Positions 1 to 5,882 of a stretch of DNA of 11,905 nt are shown piece by piece (the stretch's first letter is position 1; every line of letters begins with the position of its first letter). Below the pieces are notes generated by a model that saw only the letters and a list, made by a program, of their open reading frames with translations, was not told where the DNA came from and ran no database searches. The DNA comes from DAOTVD01 sp034437075 (GTDB taxonomy: Bacteria; Chloroflexota; Anaerolineae; Aggregatilineales; J027). The stretch spans positions 1 to 11,905 of the forward strand of contig DAOTVD010000363.1 of assembly GCA_034437075.1 (NCBI GenBank), read 5' to 3'. A program made the position numbers and the translations under genes.

Positions 1-1032
1 CGCCCTAATCAGAGCAACCCCAGCACCGGGTGCCTCTCTGCGCCGTTGTGGGCCATGATTGGCGTCATTGTGGGCTTTGGCTTGCCCATGGTGACTTGCG
101 GCGCGTTGTTTGTGTTCTCGTTGGCGGGCTTCGGCGCGTTGGCCGAGTCGCTAGACCCAACGCTGGGCACGGGCGAAACAGGCGAGCCCGGCGTCGGCAT
201 CATCGAGCTATCGGGGCCGATTTACCAAGGGTCGGGCCTGGGCGCCGCTAGCGAGACGGTCATCCGCGACATTGAATGGATGCAGGAAAACGATGATGTA
301 GAGGCCATTGTGCTGATGGCCAATAGCCCCGGCGGCGAAGTCAACGCCTCCGACCTCATCTGGCGGGCGCTAGAACAGGTCGATAAGCCCGTGGTCGTCT
401 CCATTACGGGCCTGTGCGCCTCCGGGTGCTACTATATCGCCATGGCGGGCGACCAGGGCGAAGTCTACGCCACGCCTGGCAGCCTGGTGGGCAGTATCGG
501 CGTCATCAGCCAATTCATCAATATCGAAGAACTGGCCGAAGACATCGGCATAGAAGTGCAAACCATCACCACGGGCGAAAGCAAAGACTTTGGCAGTCCG
601 TTTCGCGAGCTAGATGAAGAAGAAATCGAATTTTGGCGCGACCAGATCGAGATCACGCTCGATCTATTCGTCATGCGCGTAGACAACGGGCGCTCGAACC
701 TGACCGAAGCAGACGTGCGTGACCTGGCCAATGGGCGCATCTGGGCCGCCGAGCAAGCCCGCGACCTGAATCTGGTGGACGAATTGCGTTACCCCGAGGA
801 AGTTATGGACCGTGCCGCCGACCTGGCCGGGTTGGGCAGCGATTACCGCGTGATTGAGTCGCCTTTTGCGCCGACCTTTTTCGAGGAGTTTTTCGGCCAA
901 CCGCCCGGCCTGAGCGCCGAATTGCCATCGGTGTATGAGATCAACGAATGGATGGAAGCCGCGCCCCTGCAATATCGCTATTATGGCCCTGGCGCGGGCA
1001 TCGGCAACGGCGAACCCCCCGCTAGGGAGTAA
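1..1032 (+). CDS. sppA: Signal peptide peptidase SppA-type serine protease (5' end outside window)
   Basis: A membrane-anchored S49-family peptidase, which typically cleaves leftover signal peptides in the membrane and helps with envelope stress. The frame is open from base 1 and the first initiator-like codon (TTG at 46) has no ribosome binding site, so the true start is probably upstream of the window. The visible protein begins with a short polar stretch, then a hydrophobic membrane anchor (about 30 residues from codon 46), then the protease domain. The nucleophile Ser (codon 421-423) sits in CASGCYYIA and the general-base Lys (codon 583-585) in GESKDFGSPF, 54 residues apart, as expected for the single-domain (B. 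subtilis SppA-like) form with a Ser/Lys dyad. The canonical SGG after the nucleophile is SGC here, and a second Cys lies close by. It converges on the DUF5995 gene. The family call is secure; the exact substrates are not known. Confidence 0.93.
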   Translation, partial: RPNQSNPSTGCLSAPLWAMIGVIVGFGLPMVTCGALFVFSLAGFGALAESLDPTLGTGETGEPGVGIIELSGPIYQGSGLGAASETVIRDIEWMQENDDVEAIVLMANSPGGEVNASDLIWRALEQVDKPVVVSITGLCASGCYYIAMAGDQGEVYATPGSLVGSIGVISQFINIEELAEDIGIEVQTITTGESKDFGSPFRELDEEEIEFWRDQIEITLDLFVMRVDNGRSNLTEADVRDLANGRIWAAEQARDLNLVDELRYPEEVMDRAADLAGLGSDYRVIESPFAPTFFEEFFGQPPGLSAELPSVYEINEWMEAAPLQYRYYGPGAGIGNGEPPARE

Positions 1033-1210
1033 CGCCGCCCGGTTGCAGCAAAACCGCAAGGCAATCGCATCGGTATCTATTCACCTATCGCTGCAAAGTA
1101 TTCGATTCACAAAATACGCATTTAACAAGGGGCTTAAGCTTTTCCAAGTATTTAACTATGCCGCTTGCTTTTGTCGAAAAGGATACCGGCTTGATTTTAC
1201 CCCCCTCTAG

Positions 1211-1232
1211 CTCCCCCCGAATTCGGGGGGAG
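1211..1232. repeat. Perfect 22-bp palindrome inside copy 1
   Basis: CTCCCCCC-GAATTC minus the shared centre, followed by the complementary GGGGGGAG arm, makes a perfect palindrome with an EcoRI-type centre. In copy 2 the matching palindrome has one C-to-T change that keeps a G-T pair in RNA. It could form a cruciform in DNA or a strong hairpin in a transcript. Confidence 0.75.
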
Positions 1233-1253
1233 AACTTACTCGTGCGCATAATA

Positions 1254-1279
1254 GCCCCTCCCTGAATTCGGGGAGGGGC
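1254..1279. repeat. 26-bp near-palindrome inside copy 1
   Basis: The arms GCCCCTCCC and GGGAGGGGC flank a GAATTC centre, with one mismatched pair that would be a G-U wobble in RNA. The right arm overlaps the G-quadruplex-type tract, so hairpin and G4 structures would compete. Confidence 0.7.
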
Positions 1280-1289
1280 TGGGGAGGGG
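1270..1289 (+). other. G-quadruplex-type motif in the mobile element
   Basis: The plus strand reads GGGGAGGGGCTGGGGAGGGG: four runs of four G with loops of 1, 2 and 1 bases, a textbook intramolecular G4 pattern. The same pattern is kept in copy 2 on the opposite strand (5539-5559), with one longer G run. Folding is predicted from the pattern only. Confidence 0.6.
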
Positions 1290-1378
1290 TAATTATTTTT
1301 CTGGAAAAGCCTTAAGCCCCTTGTTAGCCTATCCTGCATGGATTGCTGAAGCGATACTGCGCACGTCTTAGCCTTGCC

Positions 1379-2224
1379 CTAGTCATCCCAAGAGATGCCC
1401 CGGCGGCGGGCTTCTTCGCGCAGTTGGTCGCGGGTGAAGCGCAGCGGACGGTTCCAGGATTCCCCGCACAAGATAGACACAACGCCATGAATATCTTTTT
1501 TCTCGCTCTGGCTGACCAACTTAACCAGCGGTATCAGTTGCAGGCCGGGGTTTTGGATGCGTGCGCCCAGTTCGCCCACGCTGGCATCACGCGCCGCGAT
1601 GACGGCAGGCCAATCCTCGTCCGGCGTTGCGATGAGCGTCTCTGCGAACTTCCAAGCTCGGGTGCGCGCCGTGCTGATACCCACCCGCACAAACATCTCA
1701 TCAAAATAGCGGTAGAGTGGCTCGAAACGGCGAAATAGGGGCGAGACGCTGATGATATTGACTTGCACCTGGTCGGAAAGCTCGGTCAGCAGCGCATTGA
1801 GCTTGTCGAAGTCGCGCCGTAGGCCGGGGGTCAGCACCCCGCCAGAGACCTCTGCCGTCGCGATGCCTAAATCCAGGTTGATATGCGCATTCATGCCCAG
1901 CAATAGATGCTGCATAATCATTAGGTCGGGGTCTTTGGCGGCCTCGAAAGCCATGCGCCAGGCATCGGTCAGCAGATGCGCCTCGCGACGTTTATACGCG
2001 GCGAGGGCATCGAAAAAACGATTGGCGAAGAGGACATCCAGTTCGCGCATGCGGTCGTTATCTTCAAAAAAGCCTTCATCGCAGCGCTTTTTGACCTCAA
2101 TAGTCACCAAACGATAGAGCCCGGTGAAATAGCCCAGGCGGTCGCCCAAGGTGATGCTCTGGTTAACGATGGCATCCATAAAGGTAATCACATCGTCGAT
2201 GGTACGCGCACGAACACGATGCAT
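1379..2224 (-). CDS. DUF5995 family protein
   Basis: A mostly alpha-helical protein of 281 residues of unknown function, recognised as DUF5995 by the central HLLLGMNAHINLDLGIA stretch, which matches the conserved histidine/asparagine/aspartate-rich helix of this family (recognition by eye, not by search). No signal peptide or membrane segment is evident; it should be cytoplasmic. The start is the ATG at 2224: AGGAG (2233-2237 on the minus strand) lies 8 bases upstream. The GTG at 2233, which would add three residues, overlaps that same AGGAG and is unlikely to be used. It has its own promoter (perfect TATAAT on the minus strand) diverging from the aquaporin promoter, and converges on sppA across the MITE. 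The conserved HxNxD cluster might bind a metal, but this is only a suggestion. Confidence 0.8.
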   Translation of the reverse strand: MHRVRARTIDDVITFMDAIVNQSITLGDRLGYFTGLYRLVTIEVKKRCDEGFFEDNDRMRELDVLFANRFFDALAAYKRREAHLLTDAWRMAFEAAKDPDLMIMQHLLLGMNAHINLDLGIATAEVSGGVLTPGLRRDFDKLNALLTELSDQVQVNIISVSPLFRRFEPLYRYFDEMFVRVGISTARTRAWKFAETLIATPDEDWPAVIAARDASVGELGARIQNPGLQLIPLVKLVSQSEKKDIHGVVSILCGESWNRPLRFTRDQLREEARRRGISWDD

Positions 2225-2271
2225 AAGCCACACTCCTATGACGTTATGGCGACGTGACGAACAGTCTATCT

Positions 2272-2300
2272 ATTATAGCTATACTATCGGCCCTGGGGAA
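2272..2300 (-). promoter_or_regulatory. Promoter for the DUF5995 gene
   Basis: On the minus strand a perfect -10 TATAAT lies at 2272-2277. The -35 position, 17 bases away (2295-2300), reads TTCCCC, a weak match. Transcription would start near 2265, giving a leader of about 40 bases before the ATG at 2224. Confidence 0.5.
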
Positions 2301-2313
2301 TAATGCCCGCGCG

Positions 2314-2343
2314 TTGCATGGCCCCGCCGCGCGTGTATATAAT
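2314..2343 (+). promoter_or_regulatory. Promoter for the aquaporin operon
   Basis: A perfect -10 TATAAT (2338-2343) has an upstream TTGCAT (2314-2319) as a weak -35, with an 18-base spacer. The start site would be near 2350, about 44 bases before the ATG at 2394. It is divergent from the DUF5995 promoter, with the two -10 boxes about 60 bases apart, so one regulator could act on both. Confidence 0.5.
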
Positions 2344-2393
2344 CATACCTCGTTATATCGGATCATTGATTAAAAAAAGAAGGCAAAAAACGG

Positions 2394-3098
2394 ATGAACC
2401 AGGAAACAGGCCGCCACATTGCGGCGGAATTTATCGGCACCTTTATGCTGGTTTTGGTAGGTGCGGGGTCAGTGGTGCTCGCCCCGCCGGAAGTCGGCCC
2501 GGTGATGCCCGCGTTGGCGCATGGGCTGATCTTGATCGCCATCATCGCGACCTATGGCCATATTTCGGGCGCGCACGTCAACCCGGCGGTGACGCTGGGC
2601 TTGCTCATCGGCCAGCATATCTCGCTACAAAAAGCAGGGTGGTATTGGGTCGCGCAGTTCGCGGGGGGCATCGTCGCGGCGGTCGTCCTGCGCATCATCT
2701 TGCCGGAACCCGGCTTGCTGGGCCAGACCACCGCCGCCGCAGGCGTTAACGAGTTGGATATTTTGCTCGTCGAAGGGTTGCTGACCTTCTTTCTGGTCAG
2801 CGCGGTGTATCAGGCGGCGGTGTATGGCAAAGGCGGCGTCGCCGCGCCCTTGCTGATTGGCTTCACGCTGGCGGCGTGTATTTTGCTCGGCGGTGCGCTG
2901 ACGGGCGCCTCGGTGAATCCGGCGCGCACGCTCGGCCCAGCTTTGCTGGCCGAAGACCCCCAAGATTTTGTGGAGGTGGCCATTTACCTGGCCGGGATTT
3001 TCGGGGGTGGCGCGGTGGCGGGCATCTTCCATGCGGATACGTTTAAGCCCGTTGGCGAAACCGCCGAAGCGGCCAAGAAGTCCCGGCGCAAAAAGTGA
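2394..3098 (+). CDS. MIP family channel (aquaporin)
   Basis: A 234-residue membrane channel of the major intrinsic protein family, which passes water or small neutral solutes. Both signature half-helices are present: HVNPAVTLG (NPA at 63-65) and SVNPARTLGPAL (NPA at 175-177), in an inverted-repeat fold of six membrane segments. The C-terminal tail is short and basic (KKSRRKK). By hand alignment to AqpZ, the four aromatic/arginine filter positions are His43, Ile163, Ala172 and Arg178. This differs from AqpZ (F/H/T/R) and GlpF (W/G/F/R), so neither strict water nor glycerol specificity should be assumed, and I give no gene symbol. The start ATG is preceded by AGAAGG (2378-2383, 10-base spacing). 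Its stop overlaps the next gene's GTG start (GTGA), implying translational coupling. Confidence 0.92.
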   Translation: MNQETGRHIAAEFIGTFMLVLVGAGSVVLAPPEVGPVMPALAHGLILIAIIATYGHISGAHVNPAVTLGLLIGQHISLQKAGWYWVAQFAGGIVAAVVLRIILPEPGLLGQTTAAAGVNELDILLVEGLLTFFLVSAVYQAAVYGKGGVAAPLLIGFTLAACILLGGALTGASVNPARTLGPALLAEDPQDFVEVAIYLAGIFGGGAVAGIFHADTFKPVGETAEAAKKSRRKK

Positions 3099-4129
3099 GG
3101 GCCGAGCAACGGATTCTGGTATGGGGCGATACAGCGCTAGCGGGTTGGTTGGCGACCCGCTGGGCCGCGCATGGCGCGGTGACGTGGTTGGCCTCCGAGG
3201 CGATTGCAGCAGCCATTGAGGACGCAGGCGGGCTGGTCGTGGAGGCCGAACGCCTGCCCCAGGTGCCGCTCATCACCGCCATGGCGCAATCCCCCCGGCC
3301 CGATATGATCGTGCTGGCGTGCCCGGCCTGGCAAGTGGCCGCCAATCTGCATCATCTGGCGACCTTCGTGCCGCCCGGCGAAGCGCCACCCTTTATGGTG
3401 TGGGTCGGGCTGGGGGTCGGCCCCCAACAGCAGATCGAAAGCTTGTTTGGCGCGGAACATAGCCTGGCTGTGGTGCCGACACGCATCCCGCAGTTCGTGA
3501 CGCATCCCGAACGACCCGCCGAACCGCTGTTGAATACGATCATAGTCGATGATTGGGGCGGCTTCACGGTGCAAAATGGCCACCCCCGTAGCCTGGAGAT
3601 CGTGCGCTGGTTCAAGCTGCTGGGCGCGCCGGTTGCCTCGGCGACACAAGACAGCTTGCTATGGAGTAGCGTGGTGTGGGGCATCCAGGCTAACGCGCTG
3701 AGCACCATCCTGGATATTCCGCCCGCGCGGGTGTACACCACGCCGGATTATTTCGCGTGGGAGCACCAACAACTCGGTGAAGCCTACGCCATTTTGCAGC
3801 GTAAAGGCGTGGCCCTGACGGGCTTGCCGGGGGTGAATCTGCCGCGCCTGTGGGATGCACTGCGCTGGGTGCCGCGTCCATTGGCGGGGGCGGTGCTGCG
3901 CCAGGTGCCCCGACCGCCCCATCTACGGGGCGAACTGCACACCGGGCGCAGTAGTGCCGCCTATTTGAACGGCGCGATTGCCGTCGCGGCCCACGAGATG
4001 GGCTTAGCCACGCCCGTGAACCATAGTCTGGCGCTCATCGTGACGGACATCGCCGAAGGGCGCGCGCTGTGGTCCAGCTATCGCCAGAATCCCAACTTGC
4101 TGCTAGCCAGTTTGCGCATTGCGCAGTAG
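3095..4129 (+). CDS. Ketopantoate reductase-like protein lacking catalytic residues
   Basis: A 344-residue protein with the two-domain layout of the ApbA/PanE family: an N-terminal Rossmann-like domain and a helical C-terminal domain with the typical ending NGAIAVAAHEMGLATPVN (292-309). Genuine ketopantoate reductases reduce ketopantoate to pantoate with NADPH, in coenzyme A synthesis. The nucleotide loop is degenerate (WGDTALAG instead of GxGxxG). The segment that normally reads W-x-K-x3-N-x3-N is LLWSSVVWGIQAN, so the catalytic Lys is Ser192 and only the second Asn (200) remains. The conserved Glu near the C-terminal NG is missing (SSAAYLNG). It is therefore probably not a pantoate enzyme; a different oxidoreductase or a non-catalytic binding role is possible. 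The GTG start overlaps the aquaporin stop with no separate ribosome site. It converges on the response regulator with one base between. Confidence 0.75.
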   Translation: MRAEQRILVWGDTALAGWLATRWAAHGAVTWLASEAIAAAIEDAGGLVVEAERLPQVPLITAMAQSPRPDMIVLACPAWQVAANLHHLATFVPPGEAPPFMVWVGLGVGPQQQIESLFGAEHSLAVVPTRIPQFVTHPERPAEPLLNTIIVDDWGGFTVQNGHPRSLEIVRWFKLLGAPVASATQDSLLWSSVVWGIQANALSTILDIPPARVYTTPDYFAWEHQQLGEAYAILQRKGVALTGLPGVNLPRLWDALRWVPRPLAGAVLRQVPRPPHLRGELHTGRSSAAYLNGAIAVAAHEMGLATPVNHSLALIVTDIAEGRALWSSYRQNPNLLLASLRIAQ

Positions 4130-4130
4130 C

Positions 4131-5201
4131 CTAGCCCGCGCGCACTTGGTAGACCGTCTGCGTATTGGCGGACTCGGGCACAGGCACCCCAAATAAGCGC
4201 TCAACCGAGAGGCTGGGGTAGGTGTCTAAATGTGCGCTGGCCGCTGCGTAAGCCGTTGCCGAGAGGGCAATGTTGCCGGGCAGGGCCAAGCGCGCCATCT
4301 GCCGCACGACATCGACGGTAGTGCCCTGCACAGTGCGCATATAGCGCAACGACCCGCCCGGCCATCGCCGCACGCTCACTGGGCCACCATGCACACCCAT
4401 CGGGACTGCCGCGCGCGTCCCGCCGATGAGGTCTTGCAGGGCTAGGGCCGCGTCCAGGGCTGCCGTAAGTGGGTCTTCTAGCGGGTGCAAGACATTAAAC
4501 CCGGCCATTAACTGATGATGGGTGCCTTCTACCGCGCCGCCGCCGTAGGCTTCAATGCAGGCCATCATCTGATGCAGTAATGCATCCATCTCGTTTAGCG
4601 AGTCTGGCGGCAGTGCTTCGCCGCTGGGGGGCAAAAAAGCGGCCAAATCAATGACGAGGAGCGCCGCGTTTAGCTGTTCGGTGAGGGCGTCGCTATCCGG
4701 CATAATCTGCTGGTGCACCGAGCCCAAGACCTGAGCCGCCGTATGGCTCTTTACGCGCTCGTGCATGCGCTTGTCTTGCAGCAAGCTCTCGATCTGTTGG
4801 ATGAGCGTTTTGGCGCTGTAGGGCTTGCCCAAAAAGGCATTCGCGCCTACGTCTAGGCCGCGTTGCTGGGTATGGGCATCCTCGCCCAGGGCGCTGAGGA
4901 CGAGCACGGGTAGGGCCAGGGGCGCGAATTGCTCGCGCAGGCGGGCACATAGCGCGAAACCATCCATACCCGGCAACATAACATCCAGCACGACCAGATC
5001 AAACGTCGTCGTTTGCAGATGATGCCAGGCTTGTTGGGCATCCTGCGCCAGGGTTAATTCGTAGGGCTGCTCGCGCAGTTGGCGCCGTACCATCCGCTGA
5101 ACCTGCGGGTCATCTTCCACCACCAGGATGTGCGCTGGCGGCGGGGTTTGATAGAGCGATATAGAGGGGTTTTGTGAAGATTGAGGCATAGATGTCGTCA
5201 T
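4131..5201 (-). CDS. Response regulator with degenerate class III cyclase-like output domain
   Basis: A 356-residue two-domain signalling protein. Residues about 23-142 form a receiver domain with acidic pocket Asp30/Asp31, phosphoacceptor Asp73 (LVVLDVMLPGMDG), Ser103 and Lys126 (FLGKPYS): all residues needed for phosphotransfer are present. Residues about 177-356 resemble an adenylate/guanylate cyclase homology domain. LLVIDLAAF (Asp185) matches the first metal site, YGGGAVEGTHHQLMAGF the second, and GTTVDVVRQMARLALPGNIALSATAY the late-domain block. However, the second-site GD is HH and the transition-state Asn position is Asp, so cyclase activity is unlikely. It may act as a nucleotide-sensing or dimerising output. 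The start ATG at 5201 has only a weak GAG upstream; an internal ATG four codons later is possible. The partner kinase is not adjacent; the kinase at the right edge is a candidate only. Confidence 0.85.
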   Translation of the reverse strand: MTTSMPQSSQNPSISLYQTPPPAHILVVEDDPQVQRMVRRQLREQPYELTLAQDAQQAWHHLQTTTFDLVVLDVMLPGMDGFALCARLREQFAPLALPVLVLSALGEDAHTQQRGLDVGANAFLGKPYSAKTLIQQIESLLQDKRMHERVKSHTAAQVLGSVHQQIMPDSDALTEQLNAALLVIDLAAFLPPSGEALPPDSLNEMDALLHQMMACIEAYGGGAVEGTHHQLMAGFNVLHPLEDPLTAALDAALALQDLIGGTRAAVPMGVHGGPVSVRRWPGGSLRYMRTVQGTTVDVVRQMARLALPGNIALSATAYAAASAHLDTYPSLSVERLFGVPVPESANTQTVYQVRAG

Positions 5202-5336
5202 GATAACTCTATCGTTTTATGAATGAACTAGTACGTTTATCCTAGCACACGTTTTATGTTATTGAATATATTACAGGACCGGGTCCATTAAAGGCTTATG
5301 TGGTTCTAAGACGCGCGCATGCGTAAGCCTAAACTC

Positions 5337-5360
5337 AAAAACCCGCCGGGGGCGGCGGGT
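5337..5360 (-). terminator. Intrinsic terminator on the minus strand upstream of the response regulator
   Basis: Read on the minus strand, ACCCGCCG-CCCC-CGGCGGGT forms a perfect 8-bp stem with a 4-base loop, followed by TTTT and then GAG (T5 counting the last stem base). It lies 136 bases upstream of the response regulator start and there is no minus-strand gene further right until 7833. It either insulates the gene or is a leader attenuator. A 7-bp inverted repeat (AGGCTTA 5292-5298, TAAGCCT 5324-5330) follows downstream in the same leader. Confidence 0.6.
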
Positions 5361-5517
5361 GAGGGATGGGCGCTATAGGCGACAGCTATGCCATAGGTAA
5401 TCAGCAGCCAGCCGTGGATGGACCCAGCGATTGGCCGCCCCATTCTTTTTACCCTACACCCGCTGGGCGATCAGCGCAAGTGATTTATTTCACAAATAAA
5501 GGTGCCAATGGACTAAG
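5361..5517. other. Intergenic stretch without recognisable features
   Basis: Between the minus-strand terminator and MITE copy 2 I see no gene, RNA or convincing promoter. A 75-codon reading frame starting at 5366 runs into the mobile element and is judged spurious. Confidence 0.5.
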
Positions 5518-5691
5518 GCTTTTCCAGAAAAATAATTACCCCTCCCCATCCCCCTCCCCGAATTCAGGGAGGGGCCATTATGCGCACGAGTAAGTTCTCC
5601 CCCTGAATTCGGGGGGAGCTAGAGGGGGGTAAAATCAAGACGGTATCCTTTTCGACAAAAGCAAGCGGCATAGTTAAAGACTTGGAAAAGC
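5518..5691 (-). mobile_element. MITE-like non-coding element, copy 2 (174 bp, inverted)
   Basis: The reverse complement matches copy 1 (1138-1310) with five substitutions and one added base. The ends are again GCTTTTCCA/TGGAAAAGC. The flanks are CTAAG (5513-5517) and CTAAA (5692-5696), a 5-bp near-repeat that resembles the CTTAA at copy 1 and suggests a preferred CTWAR target. It sits between the divergent response regulator and PRC-barrel genes rather than in a palindrome. The G4-type tract lies on the minus strand at 5539-5559. Confidence 0.8.
5539..5559 (-). other. G-quadruplex-type motif in copy 2
   Basis: The plus strand shows four C runs (4, 4, 5 and 4) separated by one or two bases, so the minus strand carries the same four-run G4 pattern as copy 1. 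The only difference falls in the central loop region, and the G runs are kept intact. Confidence 0.55.
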
Positions 5692-5726
5692 CTAAATCAG
5701 TGGACGGTGTAGCGGCTCACGCTGTT

Positions 5727-5756
5727 GGGGAGGGGTCATTATTTTTCTGGAACAGC
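5727..5756 (+). mobile_element. Terminal fragment of a third MITE-like copy
   Basis: This 30-base stretch matches the right end of copy 1 (1281-1310) with two mismatches. It is in copy 1 orientation and so forms a 30-bp inverted repeat with the left end of copy 2 (5518-5547). It is followed by CTAAG (5757-5761), identical to the CTAAG before copy 2 (5513-5517). The 239-bp unit 5518-5756 thus also looks like a single insertion with a perfect duplication. Confidence 0.7.
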
Positions 5757-5882
5757 CTAAGACCCCGAGCCAAGCGAAAATGGGTCATCTGGCCCAGCCC
5801 CACAGTGCCCGATTGCCTGTGCCTAGAGGCGCGGGCAACCCTTACAGTATGAACAGACAACACAGGACAGAAAGGTTATTCC

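Larger units (their letters stand above)
1138..1310 (+). mobile_element. MITE-like non-coding element, copy 1 (173 bp)
   Basis: The ends are inverted repeats: GCTTTTCCA at the left and TGGAAAAGC at the right (9 bp). The element is flanked by direct repeats CTTAA (1133-1137 and 1311-1315), consistent with a 5-bp target-site duplication. A second copy with five substitutions and one indel (about 97% identical by hand comparison) lies inverted at 5518-5691. The inside has two near-perfect palindromes centred on GAATTC (1211-1232 and 1254-1279) and a four-run G4 tract (1270-1289). There is no credible coding sequence; reading frames that cross it differ between copies. It is presumably moved in trans by a transposase encoded elsewhere. 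The superfamily cannot be named from the ends alone. Confidence 0.82.
1123..1326. repeat. Palindromic repeat interrupted by the 173-bp element (filled site)
   Basis: The left arm (1123-1137, TAACAAGGGGCTTAA) and right arm (1311-1326, CTTAAGCCCCTTGTTA) are the two halves of a palindrome. They share the CTTAA that is present on both sides of the inserted element. Removing the element and one CTTAA gives a perfect 26-bp palindrome that corresponds to the uninterrupted copy at 7762-7787. Both copies are followed by GCCTAT. It lies between the convergent sppA and DUF5995 genes, as the intact copy lies between convergent htrA and metY. This suggests a REP-like or bidirectional hairpin element used at gene ends; that role is an inference. 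Confidence 0.8.

Noticed and set aside
1085..1339. Minus-strand reading frame of 84 codons across copy 1, and a plus-strand one at 935-1210
   Set aside because: They are created by the repeat and run into unrelated flanking bases. Copy 2 gives a different product (5366-5593) that shares only the repeat-encoded GLRLFQKNNYPSP part. No ribosome site supports them.
1123..5761. CRISPR array or insertion sequence with transposase
   Set aside because: The repeats are two dispersed inverted copies with no regular spacers, and there is no transposase or cas gene in the window.
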